Assembly: GCF_000321225.1 (NCBI RefSeq)
Contig: NW_004450584.1
Location: 477,654-541,653 of the forward strand
Direction of reading: 5' to 3'
Length of the DNA stretch: 64,000 bases
Source: Odobenus rosmarus divergens
Lineage: Eukaryota > Chordata > Mammalia > Carnivora > Odobenidae
The notes beneath the pieces are model-generated. The model was not told the origin of the DNA. It did not search any database and worked only from the letters and a program-made list of their open reading frames with translations. Below, piece by piece: positions 33,355 through 44,494 of this stretch (position 1 is its first letter; the number at the start of each line of letters is the position of its first letter). A program made the translations under genes and the position numbers.

Positions 33355-33563
33355 AAAATATTTCATATGTTTATTTATTTATTTAGAGAGCGTGTGAGTG
33401 GGGGTGGGGGGCCTGCGTCGAGCAGAGGGAGAGACAGAACCTCAAGCAGACAGCAGGCTGAGTGTGGAGCCCAACGTGAGGCTCGATCTCACGACACTGG
33501 GACCATGACCTGAGTCGAAAGCAAGAGTAGGAAATTTCACCCACCGAGCCACCCAGGCGCCCC
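33355..33563 (-). repeat. CAN-SINE
   Basis: Reverse orientation: TTTATTTATTTATTTAGAGA, GGCTCGATCTCACGACACTG, GAGCCACCCAGGCGCCCC. Confidence 0.93.
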
Positions 33564-33589
33564 CCAATTGCATATATTACTCCTTTGGT

Positions 33590-34080
33590 GATTGTCACAT
33601 AGTCCTTGGCTACTCTGGGTTTTTAAAATAAAATAATATTACTCCATTTTCTTTCTGCGTTTCAGTTTGGGAGGTTTCTACCGGCCTTTCTTCAAGCTCT
33701 CCGATTCTCCCCTCGGCCACGGCCAGCTGGCTGAGCCCTTCGGAGGCAGCCTTTGCTTTTGCCTCGGTGATTCTGACCACGTCTCTCTTGGCATTTCTGT
33801 CCCTCCGCGTACATACCCGTCTGTCTACTCTATCCCCTGGAGCCCTTAGCATAATATCACAGCTGTTTTAAATCCCCGGTCTGCTAATTCCAACACCTGT
33901 GTCAGCCTGCGTCTGGTCCTGACGGCTGTTTATCTCTTCAGACGGAGTTTTCCTTGCCTGTGGGCATGTCTGGTAATTTCTGGTTGGAAGCCAGAAGTGT
34001 GGTTCATGCTGGGTGATGAGAACTCGAGTGAGTCAGCTTCGAGGGGGAGGATCTGTGCTGCTCGGGGTGTGGGGTTGGGC
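33590..34080 (-). repeat. Diverged L1 fragment
   Basis: Phrases such as CAGCTGTTTTAAATCCCCGG, CTGCTAATTCCAACACCTG and TTTCTGGTTGGAAGCCAGAAG are typical of old L1 sequence read antisense. Not coding. Confidence 0.5.
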
Positions 34081-34499
34081 TGTACTTAGCGTGTAGGGTA
34101 GCTCCAGGCCCCAGAAGCTCCTAATACCCCTAGGGTCCTCGTTTGTGTGCCCTGCTGTCTTTGTCCTTCCCAAAGAACCCCGTCTCTGATGGAGTGGCTC
34201 TTCGGCCCTCCCCGCTCTGACCCCCTGGCGGGATGCTGCTGGGGCAGTGGTAGGCCATGGGCAGGCGGAGCGTGCCCCTCTGTTTAAGTCTCAGTCTCTT
34301 CACAGCCCATGTCACTGGCCTGTGACCCTCACAGGTGCTCCATAGGGGAAGGCTGGCATTTGCACAGGGCCCGAGGTGGGTGAGATGGGCCTGATGGGAG
34401 CGCACAGCTCCTAATTCTGCTCACCATAGGGAAACTCAGGGAACACAGGGGCACCTAGAAAAAGAAGGAAACACAGACGGCACCTGGTGTTGGTGACTT
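34081..34499. other. Intergenic, no gene recognised
   Basis: Only short open frames in GC-moderate sequence; no named repeat or gene. Confidence 0.5.
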
Positions 34500-34895
34500 T
34501 GGTGCATTAGCTTGACTGCTGTGTAGGGCACCCGGATTACCCACGAATCTGGGTGTGTCTGTGAGGTGTTTCTGGCTGAGATCCACTTGTGAATGGATGG
34601 ACTCAGTGCAGCCCATGGCTCACCCCAATGTGGGTGGGCATCACTCAGGCCGCTGAGGGCCAGGATAGAACAAAAGGTGGAGGAAGGAGCCCCTCTGTCT
34701 GGCTGATGAGTTAGGGCATCCATCCTCTCCTTGAGGCTCTTCATTCCCAGGCCCTCAGACTCAGAGTGCATTATATGTATAATTATATATATGTATTGCA
34801 GATATCTTACTAATAAAAGGATTAATAAAAACGATATAGCTAAATATCTTACTAATTCTATTTGTAGGGAGCACCCTAACTGATACACACCTTTT
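34500..34895 (+). repeat. Old interspersed repeat
   Basis: CCAATGTGGGTGGGCATCAC, GGGCCAGGATAGAACAAAAGG and TAGGGAGCACCCTAACTGATAC are phrases of a widespread ancient mammalian element. The family is unassigned. Confidence 0.55.
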
Positions 34896-35140
34896 CAGAT
34901 AAAAGTGAAGATAAACGGAACAAAAGCCTCCTACACCCAGGGGCCGCGGCATTTGAGAGCATGCTAGATGTCGATGCAGGTGGGGGTGGGGGTGAACTGG
35001 ATGGAGGTGCCAGGGCCCATTGGGGAAGTCAGGGAGCCCGGGTTGGATTGTATAGGTTACAGGCAGTCAAATTTTTGAGTATTTTAGGAGAGATGAGTAC
35101 TTTTACGGATGGCACCCCATTTAGTGCAGGCTCTCACCGG

Positions 35141-35254
35141 GCGCATGACTTACAAGAGCCGTTCTGCCACTTCATCCCTCGAGGGGCAGATGAGCTGGCC
35201 AGGGTCCCTGTGTACGGGGCCACCAAGGATGTCACCAAGTACACCAGCTCTGAG
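35141..35254 (+). pseudogene. Histone H2B C-terminal fragment (pseudogene)
   Basis: The frame reading GATKDVTKYTSSE matches the H2B C-terminus [13 protein letters not shown]. Positions 35231-35250 are identical to the codons of VTKYTSS in the intact H2B genes. The preceding LARVPVYG aligns to LAKHAVSE. About 24 nt encoding the RLLLPG region appear deleted, and the last codon has become GAG with the stop lost. Sequence before 35141 is too decayed to align. No 3' stem-loop follows. It is most likely a remnant of a further H2B gene in this cluster. Confidence 0.75.
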
Positions 35255-35588
35255 TGCGTTTTCGGAGCTTGGAGCAAGGGTCAGGCCCTGCAGCAGCTCT
35301 CTCCAGAGACCCCTGCAGCTTTCCTCCAGTTTCCAGCAGGAAACACAGCGACAAAGCATGTGGATTCGGAAAACCGGTTTATTTGGCTTATAGATAGTGC
35401 TCCTCCCCTGTGACAGGCTGAAGTGTATCCCTCCCCAGGTTCCTATGTGCGAGAACTGACATCCGACCCCTCTGAAGGTGACTGTGTTTGGAGACCGAGT
35501 CTTCAGGCAGGTCATTAAGGTAAAGTGAGGTCATTAGAGTGAGCCCTAGTTTAATTCGACAGGTTTCCTCATCTCAAGGGAAAACCTG
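35255..35588. other. Intergenic with an old-repeat fragment
   Basis: GTGTTTGGAGACCGAGTCTTC and GGTCATTAGAGTGAGCCCTAG (about 35485-35550) belong to the same old family as 8140-8420. Confidence 0.5.
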
Positions 35589-35660
35589 GGAGGCGCCTGT
35601 GGGGCTCAGTCGGGTGAGCATCCGACTCTTGATTTCGGCTCCGGTGGTGATCTCGGGTCT
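35589..35660 (+). repeat. CAN-SINE head fragment
   Basis: GGAGGCGCCTGTGGGGCTCAG to GATTTCGGCTCCGGTGGTG. It is truncated and lies inside the old repeat whose rest continues at 35665-35750. Confidence 0.75.
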
Positions 35661-35762
35661 GGAGCAGATACGGCCCTCACAGCCCCGGAAGGAACCAACC
35701 CTGCCAACACTTTGATTTTGGACTTCTAGTTTCCAGAACTGTGGCGCATTACATTCTTTCTC

Positions 35763-35916
35763 TTTTTTAAAATATTAATTTAATTATTTGAGAGCGAGCA
35801 CTTACGAGCACAGAGGGAGAGGCAGACTCCCCGCTGAGCAGAGCCGGACGGACGTGGGGCTCCATCCCAGGACCCTGAGATCATGACCTGAGCCGAAGGC
35901 AGACGCTTCACCTTCT
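35763..35916 (-). repeat. CAN-SINE, head-truncated
   Basis: TTTTAAAATATTAATTTAAT, GGCTCCATCCCAGGACCCTG and CCGAAGGCAGACGCTTCACC. The GCCACCCAGGCGCCC end is missing. Confidence 0.85.
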
Positions 35917-36189
35917 GAATAAATCCTAAATACCTAATATCCTAAATACCCTCAGATACGTTGAAGTATATGTCGTTTCCCTAAGAAAACTAACAAACAC
36001 CCCACAGAGATACCCCCAAACCCTCTTTCTCTACATTCTCTGATATTCCAGAACAACCGGATTCCTTTGTCACTCGGAAGGTGACGGGTTTCATCGTTAT
36101 ATGTCATGCTGGGTCTTCATCACAACGAGGAGCCATGAATTTACTATCAACCCCAAATGCCCCATTTATTGCTTTCACTTCCGGGGATG

Positions 36190-36500
36190 GAAAGCACCAG
36201 CACTCCTCGGGAACCCAGCTTCGCTCTGGCGGCGGCAGTAACCGCAGGAGCGCTATTTGAAGGGCTTCTGGGGCATCTGTGTTCTGATTGGCTCGCTTCC
36301 CCAGCTATTTAATCCAATCAGAGAGCCGAGCTGCCTCCGGCTATTTAAATATGCTCTTTGATCCAATCCCATGCTGCCTGTTCCCAAGCCCTCATTTGCA
36401 TGTAAGCCATATAAATAGGACGGCGTGTGCCCTTCACCATCTCCGGGGGCTGCGCTGTCGCCCCTGCACCGGGAGGGCTTGACGGTGGGGTATGCCTGAT
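36190..36500. promoter_or_regulatory. Orphan histone-type divergent promoter
   Basis: Contains inverted CCAAT (36287-36291), CCAAT (36314-36318), a further CCAAT at 36363-36367, a perfect octamer ATTTGCAT (36394-36401) and TATAAATA (36410-36417). The octamer-TATA gap is 8 nt, exactly as in the intact H2B type 3-B promoter (47713-47736). An ATGCCTGAT (MPD, the start of H2B 3-B) follows at 36492. On the minus strand, a sequence resembling the first codons of H2A with a damaged start (ATCCCCGGAAGTG) lies near 36190. The spacing between the two would-be starts is about 300 bp, versus 312 bp in the intact pair. No histone body follows on either side. Confidence 0.7.
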
Positions 36501-36599
36501 ATTCAGGACGGAAACGCCCAGATCTCCAGGTTCAGCAGCAGCGAGGGGGTGCTTCTTTCTACAGTAAATTCCGAGACCCTCTGTATTAACCCAAACCCT

Positions 36600-37470
36600 C
36601 CCAGCTACTTTAAAAACAGACTTCATAATTGGTTTCCTATTGAGGCCATAACAAATTATCTCCAAGACAGCAGCTTAAAGCAAAGGGCATTTATTCTGCG
36701 GTTCTGCAGGTCGCAGGTCCTGGCTCAGCTGGGCCCCCTGTAGAGGTTCGGGGGCTCAGTTGAAGGTGTCGAGGCTGCTTTCCTGTCCGAGGGCTCTGCA
36801 TAATCCCCCCCCACCCCTCCCCGGGGTGCTCACTGAGGCTGCCGCAGTCCCCCGCGGCTGCTAGCAGACCCACTGTGGGCTGTCTTTTCCCCCTGACCCG
36901 GCCCGCATTCCTTCTCTGCCAGCCAGGTGGTCCCCTCCAGCAGGGGCCCGTCCCATCCCCCCTCCGGCTTCCAGTGTCTGAGTCTGCGCCGCGCCTTTCT
37001 TACTCCAGCGGAATAAAGCTCTCTGCTGTTAAACCGCCTGTGATTAGATTGGGAAATCTAGAATGATCTCCTTCTCTTCAGATCTGTAGAGGTAATGGCA
37101 GCCGCAAGTCCCGCCAGGGGCAGGGGTTTGCAGTCTGTCTACCAGAGACATCTCTAGATTTTCCTTTAGGACCTCTGTAGTCGTCTATATTGCAAGCCAG
37201 TGAGGTTATGTAGTAAAAACGAAGCTCATTCCTCCGGAGGTGCACCCATACGAGTAAGCCGGGTTCACATCCTCGCTTGAACATCCACAGATGGCTCAAC
37301 CAAACGGGATATAACAAAGCTGGAAGGTGTGTTTGCTTGGTGTTGGAAAAATGACCTGATGAAACGGGGATGTGTCGGACGACCTTAACACAGAAGGCGT
37401 GCTATGTCTGAGTTTTTCCAGGGTGGGGATATTTGCCTGCCTGAATGAATGAATATTTAGGATTTATTCA
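36600..37470. other. Intergenic with an old-repeat fragment
   Basis: TTTCCTATTGAGGCCATAAC to GGTTCTGCAGGTCGCAGG (36626-36718) is an ancient mammalian repeat. No gene beyond it. Confidence 0.5.
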
Positions 37471-37622
37471 GAAGGTGAAGCGTCTGCCTTCCGCTCAGGT
37501 CATGATCCCAGGGTCCTGGGATCGAGCCCCGCATCAGGCTCTCTGCTCAGAGGGGAGCCTGCTTCTCCCTCTCCTTCTGTCTACCACTCTGTCAACTTGT
37601 GCTCTCTGTCAAATAAAAGACA
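37471..37622 (+). repeat. CAN-SINE, 5'-truncated
   Basis: AAGCGTCTGCCTTCCGCTCAG, GGGATCGAGCCCCGCATCAG, ending CAAATAAAAGA followed by a (CAA)n run (37620-37642). Confidence 0.9.
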
Positions 37623-37642
37623 ACAACAACAACAACAACAAA

Positions 37643-38083
37643 CCCAAAATGTGTTCACAGCAGAATGCGTCTGCTCTCAGCGGCAAGTGTGGAAAGAGAG
37701 GAATCCCAAGTGTCACACTCCTGGGATGTATGCTACACACATATATGGCCATGGATTCGGTGATGACCATACGATCAGGGTCATGCTAAATCAGGCGACC
37801 TCAAAGTCTTTGTGGCTTACACTCAAGAAGAACGAAAACACAGTTGACCTTGGAACGATGCAGGGGTTAGGTGCCCAATCCCCTGAGCCCTTGAAAATCC
37901 ATGTATAACTCTTGATTCCCCCCAAGACTTAACTACCAATAGCCCACCATTGACAGGAAGCCTTACTGATAACATCAACAGTTGATTAACATGTATTTTG
38001 TATGTGATATATATCATATACAGGATTCTTTCAATAAAGTAAACTAGAGAAAATAAAATGTTATTAAGAAAATCAGAAGGAAG
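37643..38083. other. Intergenic, no gene recognised
   Basis: Short open frames only; no named repeat or gene. Confidence 0.5.
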
Positions 38084-38282
38084 AGGGCTCCTGGGTGGCT
38101 CAGTTGGTTAAGCGGCTGCCTTCGGCTCAGGTCATGATCCTGGAGTCCCGGGATCGAGTCCCACATTGGGCTCCCTGTTCAGCAAGGGAGTCTGCTTCTC
38201 CCTCTGACCCTCCTCCTTCTCATGCTCTCTGTCTCTCATTCTCTCTCTCGCAAATAAATAAAATCTTAAAAAAAAAAAAGAA
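38084..38282 (+). repeat. CAN-SINE
   Basis: GGGCTCCTGGGTGGCTCAG, GGGATCGAGTCCCACATTGG, CAAATAAATAAAATCTTAAA. Confidence 0.95.
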
Positions 38283-38705
38283 AATCGGAAGGAAGAGAAA
38301 ATACATTTGCAGTATTGTAATGTGTTTATATATAAATAAAAAAAATCTGTGTATAAATGGACCTGCACAGTTCAAACCTGTGTTGTTCAAGGGTCAACTA
38401 ATTTGTTAAATAACTAGGTTTTTCCCTTTAAAACCTGGGAAATTTCAAACACATACCAAGATAGACAAATAGTAAAATGGGCTAGATTTCAGCAATTATC
38501 AGCCAAAGACCAAGTTTGACTCATTATCTTTCTCTTGCTCAGGTTATTTTGAAAAATAAAATCCAAAATATCGTAACACTTCATACATAAATATTTTCCC
38601 GAGTTCCTAGGCCACTCCAGGTGACTGAAAGATTGTTGTTTAATAAATCAGAGATATCTCTCTCTCAAATAAATAAATAAAATCTAAAAAAAAAATTTTA
38701 AAAAA

Positions 38706-38892
38706 AGGGCGCCTGGGTGGCTCAGTTGGTTAAGCGACTGCCTTTGGCTCAGGTCATGATCCTGGAGTCCCGGGATCGAGTCCCACATCGGGCTCCCTGC
38801 TCAGTGGGGAGTCTGCTTCTCCCTCTGACTCTCTCCCCTCTATCTCTCATTCTCTCTCTCTCAAATAAATAAATAAAATCTAAAAAAAATTT
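38706..38892 (+). repeat. CAN-SINE
   Basis: GGGCGCCTGGGTGGCTCAGT, GGGATCGAGTCCCACATCGG, CTCAAATAAATAAATAAAATC tail. This head consensus helps place the host among caniform carnivores. Confidence 0.96.
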
Positions 38893-39529
38893 AAATAAAA
38901 TAAAATAAAATAAATCAGGGATATAATGAATGTCACTCCTCAAGAAATGGCAGATCCTGTCTTCCAGGTGTTTATCAGTAACAAACCTTCTCAACAGTAT
39001 GCTACACAGAGCTTATAAGCATTAATAGAGGAAGATTTTCAATTTCTAACCTGTGTGGGCCCAGGTCCTGGGCTCCCAGGGAAGCTATACTGTAACATTT
39101 ACCAAGGTGACAATGATTTGGTAAAACCTCAAAGCATGGGCTCTATTTCCATACGTGTGCTTCATAAAAAAAAAAAAATAATAATAATAACCAAGAAGGA
39201 ATATTCTAACCATAAAGATAAGAAAGACAAAAAAACCTCCCTGGTTCCCACATTAAAGGCATACAGCCTTGCACATTAAAAACATAAGATAAAGTCTGTA
39301 ACTTTGTGATTGTCCTGAACTATGAGCTCCTTCCTGGGTCCCCAACCTGCCCTGCAGATTTCAGACTTGCCAGCCCCCCAATCACGGGAGCCAATTCCTT
39401 AAAACACATCTGTCTCTCTGTCTGTCCTATTGTTTCTGCTTCTCTGGAGATTCCCCGCTGAGAAAACTTGGGAGTTACTACCCTCCTTTGTCTTTCACCT
39501 CTAGTTGTAAATAGGCCCAGGTCTTTTCT
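38893..39529. other. Intergenic with old-repeat sequence
   Basis: GATTTCAGACTTGCCAGCCC and GTCCTATTGTTTCTGCTTCTC (39355-39455) are phrases of a common ancient element. No gene. Confidence 0.5.
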
Positions 39530-39905
39530 GGTGTGTTAGCTTCCCAGAGCTGCCCTAGCAAACTACCACAAACTGGGGGGTCTACAACAGGCGTTAACAG
39601 CTCCCCACCCCCAGGCTGGAGGCCACAAGTCCCAGATCAAGGTGTCACGGGGCCATGCTCCCCCCAGAGGCTCTAGGGGCCAATCCTTCCTGCTTCTTCC
39701 AGCTGCTGGGGGCTCCGGATGTGCCTCGGCTTGTGGCTACATTACTCCAGTCTCTGGATCCATGTTCACCTTTCCCCCACTGTATGTCCACAGTGCCTCT
39801 GCCTCTTTTCTTTCAAGAGTCACGGGATTGCATTTAGGCCCAGGGTAATCCAGGAAAAGCTCCTCCTCCCAAGATCCTTGATTTCCTCCCATTTCCCACA
39901 CAGGG
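39530..39905 (-). repeat. Old interspersed repeat, near complete
   Basis: TGTTAGCTTCCCAGAGCTGC, AAGTCCCAGATCAAGGTGTC and CAGAGGCTCTAGGGGCCAATC. It is the reverse-orientation, longest copy of the family at 8140 and 16440. Confidence 0.65.
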
Positions 39906-40980
39906 TAGTAGTCACAAGGTTCTGGGATGAGGAAGAGAGTAGTTCCTTCCATGGCGGTTTTTGGAGCCAGCCACACAAGGCCACACCCAAGATCAGCGGA
40001 GCAGGGCAGCTCACCCCTGGGGTGAAGCGTGGGGCTTCAGGTGGGCGAACATTTGCTGAACTCAAAGCAGCACAGGGAGATTTAGTGCAGGGCGAACCCA
40101 CCTCCTATCAGGAGCAGAACTAAGTAAACTGCACACTGGTGACCTTTCTTAAATTTGCATTGCTACATGGAGTGACTCTGATGGAAAAAATATACCCGTA
40201 TCGCAGACGACTCTGCCAAAGGGAAAGGGCTCGTTGAGAGTCAAGTGGGAGCAAGGAACGTTCTTACCATCGCTGGTGGCACCGAAAGACCAGTTTGACC
40301 CAGTGTCGGCTGTGGAAACGTAGAGGACCACCAGTGACCCAGGACTCTGAAGATCAGTCTGTCTCCGCAGGAGGGTCACGGATGTCACTATGAGGAGAGA
40401 ACAGTGACCAAGAGAAGCAGACATAATAGAAGCAGCACCGACTACCCCCCCCCGCCCCGCCCCACAGCCAGTAAGGTGTGCACCCAGCTCTTCACCACGT
40501 CTGCAATACTAATTTTCATCAAGAGCAAAACTCCATGCAGTGTGGTTTCATCCACACCCTGAGTGCAAAAAACAGAAACAAAATAGCTGAATTCATGTTT
40601 TGACTAAAAACAAACAAACAAAAAGCAGCCTAAATCCAATCTGTGTTTGTCAACGTCCCTAGGCAATTCTCCCGGCCTTGGAGGACATTGCATGTCCCAC
40701 AAGTTTATCTCGGTTGTGACCCTATCTTCCTGGAGACAGCATCACACCCCACAGGCTCAGGGCTCAGTCCCATAAGACCACAACACCCCTAGATCCGACG
40801 CCAATGGCAAGTCCAGCTTCATGGTTAACTAGAATGTGCAGTTTACACAAAGATTACAACCATAAGGCTACGGAAGGATGTAAATAAGATTGTGCTGCCT
40901 TTTTACGGACCTGGGTGACCAGGAAAGCGCTGACCTATATGGGTTTTTGGTTCTTAAGCATATGTCTATCTGAAACGTTC
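39906..40980. other. Intergenic, no gene recognised
   Basis: Holds a minus-strand exon-like segment near 40277-40396 (reported as a finding). Otherwise unassigned. Confidence 0.45.
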
Positions 40981-42255
40981 AGATGTAGACGTGCGCGTTA
41001 TCCCTAGAAGCAGCAAAGAGGGAAACAGCGTGGACAGAGATCCGATGCGCTCGGAGCAGAGGGGAGGAGGGAAGATACGCAGCCGGGAAGGGGCGAGGGG
41101 GAAGCTGGGCGCTAAGGGGTGCTGGCGGAGCTCCATCCGTGCGCGCCCTGAAGCAAAGGCCTCGGCGAGCCGTCACCGGACAGACAGAACGATCCCTTTC
41201 CGGAAGAACGCACATAGCGCTTACATCTAATGAATGCGAGAAATCAGCGACGTGCAGCGTGCAGAACCCGGTCAGCACCCGAGATTCGGAGCCCAGAGGA
41301 GCAGGGCTGGGGCGCGGCGGCCGCCGGGCCCACGATGGCGCTCAGCAGCCCCAGGCCACCGGGGCGAATTCGCCTCCAGCGCGGTCAGGCCGAGAGCTTT
41401 TGAAATGACCAACCGGGAAACGTGCCCGAGCGTAAACAAGGGCCGCAACCGCTTCGGAGCTTTACCCAGCGAGTCGCGAGCGCAGCCAGCAGGAGCGGGG
41501 GCCTCCGCAACCCGGGATCCCTGCTTCCTTTGCGCTCTTGTGTTCCCGCCGCCCCGCATGCCCTCACTCCTGCCCCCTGCCACCCGGCACCCCCACCGCG
41601 GCTCCCCGGACCTCCGCCACCCTCGGGGGTTCGCCAAGCCTCCCTGTCGAGCGCTGCCTTCCCGGACCTAGGACCGCAAAACCGAGCCTCGCCGCTATGA
41701 GCCGCCCGGCCCGAGGCGCTAGGCGCCCCCCCCGCCCAGCGCGCCACCCCGCCCGGCGCGTCCCCGACACGCCCGGGGAGGCCCAGCGCATGCGCCGCGG
41801 CCTCCGGGAGCGGCTCCGAGATGGCGACCCCGGCTTCAGAAGACACCATCAAGCCCAGTCCCTTTTTCCGTTTCAGCACAAACAGCCGTGCGCGCTCCCC
41901 CCGACCGCCTCTGAAGCTTCGCAACCGCTCCGTCATATCTCGGAGCCTGCGGGACGGTGGCCCTCATTCTGGAGTCCCTCATTTTCTTTTCTTGGTGACT
42001 TGTTCCCAAGCAAACCCGGCATGTGTGCTGTCCCTGGACGGTTTCCGGGCGGTGATGCCTTCAGGGCTTTGGTCGCTAGAGCGCCTCCGGCCAGACACTC
42101 ACGTGGCGTGGAAGATGGCCACGTTTCACACACGCAGACGTGCACCCGGCGTCCGGCACACCTGGAGGGGCGCTCACCGCGCCGTGCCATTCCACGTGCA
42201 CACGTGTCCTTGGGACTCAGGGCACCCAGGGTTTCTCCTGCCGTGGGCGAGCTCT
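40981..42255. promoter_or_regulatory. CpG island without an assigned gene
   Basis: CpG-dense for about 1.2 kb. A perfect NRF1-type palindrome GCGCATGCGC lies at 41786-41795, and a YY1-like GAGATGGCG at 41818-41826 overlaps an ATG at 41821. The frame from that ATG (41821-42273) is 150 codons, starting MATPASEDTIKPSPFFRFST, and resembles no family I know. A 183-codon frame lies antisense (41936-41385). Either could be composition-driven. The layout (NRF1, then YY1 over an initiator ATG) is typical of a housekeeping-type transcription start on the plus strand. Confidence 0.55.
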
Positions 42256-42510
42256 GAGAGTCCCGCACACTAGCCAGTGCAGTGAGGGGAGGAAACAGGA
42301 GTTCCACGGTGTTCCAGCTCACCTGCCCGGAGGTTGCTTCCAGCTACGGGTGGAGGGGACACTGGAAGCCAATGGGCTCTCCGAAGTCGCTACCGGTCTT
42401 GGCACCGAAGGGCTCGCGGGCCCATCAGAGCCCTCAAACCAGGTGGGTTATTAAATCCATTGAACACTCCCAGCAGAAGCAAGGTGGAGGAGATGGTGTC
42501 AGTGGGGAGG

Positions 42511-42740
42511 AGCACTGCCCCTCCCGGTCCCGGCACACCCGCCCCGTGCCCCTCCCCGCCCCGGCACACCCCCCCCGTGCCCCTCCCCGCCCCGGGCACA
42601 AACCCCCGTGCCCCTCCCCGCCCCGGGCACACGCCCCGTGCCCCTCCCCGCCCCGGGCACACCCCCCCCGTGCCCCTCCCCGTCCCAAGCACACCCCCCC
42701 CGTGCCCCTCCCCGTCCCAGGCACACCTGTCACGTGTCCG
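42511..42740. repeat. C-rich minisatellite (about 31-bp unit, 6-7 copies)
   Basis: Units of GCACACCCCCCCCGTGCCCC plus TCCCCGCCCCGG. Gly- or Pro-rich frames across it are artefacts. The minus strand is strongly G-rich. Confidence 0.88.
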
Positions 42741-44283
42741 GTCATTCCCCACTGCCTCAGTCTTCCCGCTGATGGTGGGGTCACCGGGGGTGCTGGGCCC
42801 ATGCACACAGCTGTGGGGTCCCTGCCACTCCGGGACGGCTCACCTATGGAGAGTCCCAGAGATGGCTAAGACCTAACGGAAACTCAGTGCCTCAAAGGTG
42901 ATTGCTTAGTGTCTACTGCATACTTAATAATCCTGAATATTTAGCTCCTCCTGTATACTTAACACTCACAAATACTTAGTGCCCAGAAGCCTCACATTTA
43001 ACTACCCTGTGTCTTGGTTCTCTGGTATCTTTAAGCCCCACTCTCTCGCCTCACTTTTATCTATGCTTCCATCTTAGGAAATTCATCCATTCTCCTCCCC
43101 CCACCCCACCTGCCCACTTTTTTTTTTCTTGTCTTCTCCAGCAGAATAGAATATTCTAAGACAGTAGAACAAGTGCTCCCTCCAGGAGGAGGGAATGAGG
43201 GTGCACTGAGCGGATGAATGGCAAAAGGGAAGCCTGGCCTGCCAAAATCCAAGAGTGCTTCTTCACTGTGGAGTGTTGTGAGTTCTTGGCATGTTCTAGT
43301 CTAGTGCCCGATCCAGGGTGACCTTCTCATCTCAGGATCTTTAAATCACACCTGGAAAAACCCTGTCCCCCAATAGGATCACAGTCACAAGTTCTGGCCA
43401 TTAGAATGGGGTATTTGGGGGGAGAGCACTACAGATGGGATCCAGGACTAGGGTGTCTCCACAGAGAGGATCTGCCTCCCGACTTTCTGCATGTGCTGAT
43501 GGTCTCCAGGTGGGCCTACCTGGCTGGGGGGACACTGAGGAGGGGCGGCCATGGGGGTGTGCCTTCGACGCAGGGTGCAGCCTGGGCCTCAGGGGTCCTG
43601 GGGACTCTGTCCTTGGGGGACGATGTCAGGAAGCTGAACTGTCCTTGGAGTGAGACTATATATAAGAAGACACAAGGCACCCAGGCATGAGAAGGAGCGC
43701 CCTGACCCTCCAGCAGCTAGGACATTTTGGGCTACTCCATCATCCCGCCGGAGAAAACTGGCAAGATGGCACCCAAGTAGGGCTGCCCCAGGGCTGGGGC
43801 CAGCCGTGGACGGGCAGTGGGTAACGAAAGGTGTCCTGGAAGCCCGAGGGCAGGGTTGGCAGGAGAGGTGGTCACAGGCTCCACGGTCCCGGGGGGAGGA
43901 GGGAGGCGCCAGGACGTGGTCTCCCCAGAGCGCTGCTTGGGACCCAGCCACCCACGTGGAGGGGTGTGGGCAGAGGGAATGATGCAATTTTAAAACTTTT
44001 GCTGGGCGGGCGCGGGAGAAAAGCAAAGCCTCCGTGAGGCTTGGTGAGCAGTGCATAGAAACAGACCCTCCTGGGAGCATGAGGTCGATTCTGAGGACCA
44101 GGTCCGGGACCTCCATGCGAGAGAACAGCATGCGGGCAGAACAGCTCCGCTCAGCCTAGACCTGACAGCTCTCAGGCTGGGTGACCGAGTCCTCCTCAAG
44201 GTGTGTCCCCTAACACTCTAAATCATGGTCTAAGCAAACACAGAAAATGAGGGGGTCCTTTTATACTTACTCACTTGAAAGAT
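42741..44283. other. Intergenic, no gene recognised
   Basis: GTGACCTTCTCATCTCAGGATC-like old-repeat sequence occurs near 43300-43400. No supported gene. Confidence 0.5.
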
Positions 44284-44494
44284 TCTTTTTTAAAATTTTT
44301 ATTTTTTCATTTTTTAAAGCATTAGAGCGAGATCACGAGCGGGGGGGAGGGGCAGAATTGGGGAGAGGGAGAAGCAGACTCCCTGCTGAGCAGGAAGCCC
44401 CGCAACGTGGAGCTCAATCCCAGGACCCTGAGATCATGATCTGAGCCCAAGGCAGGCCCTTAACCGACTGAGCCACCCAGCGTCCCAGGCACCC
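44284..44494 (-). repeat. CAN-SINE
   Basis: Reverse orientation: T-rich start, GAGCTCAATCCCAGGACCC, CGACTGAGCCACCCAGCGTCCC. Confidence 0.9.

Noticed and set aside
42390..42876. Gly- and Pro-rich frames of 75-195 codons
   Set aside because: They are translations of the 31-bp minisatellite on both strands.
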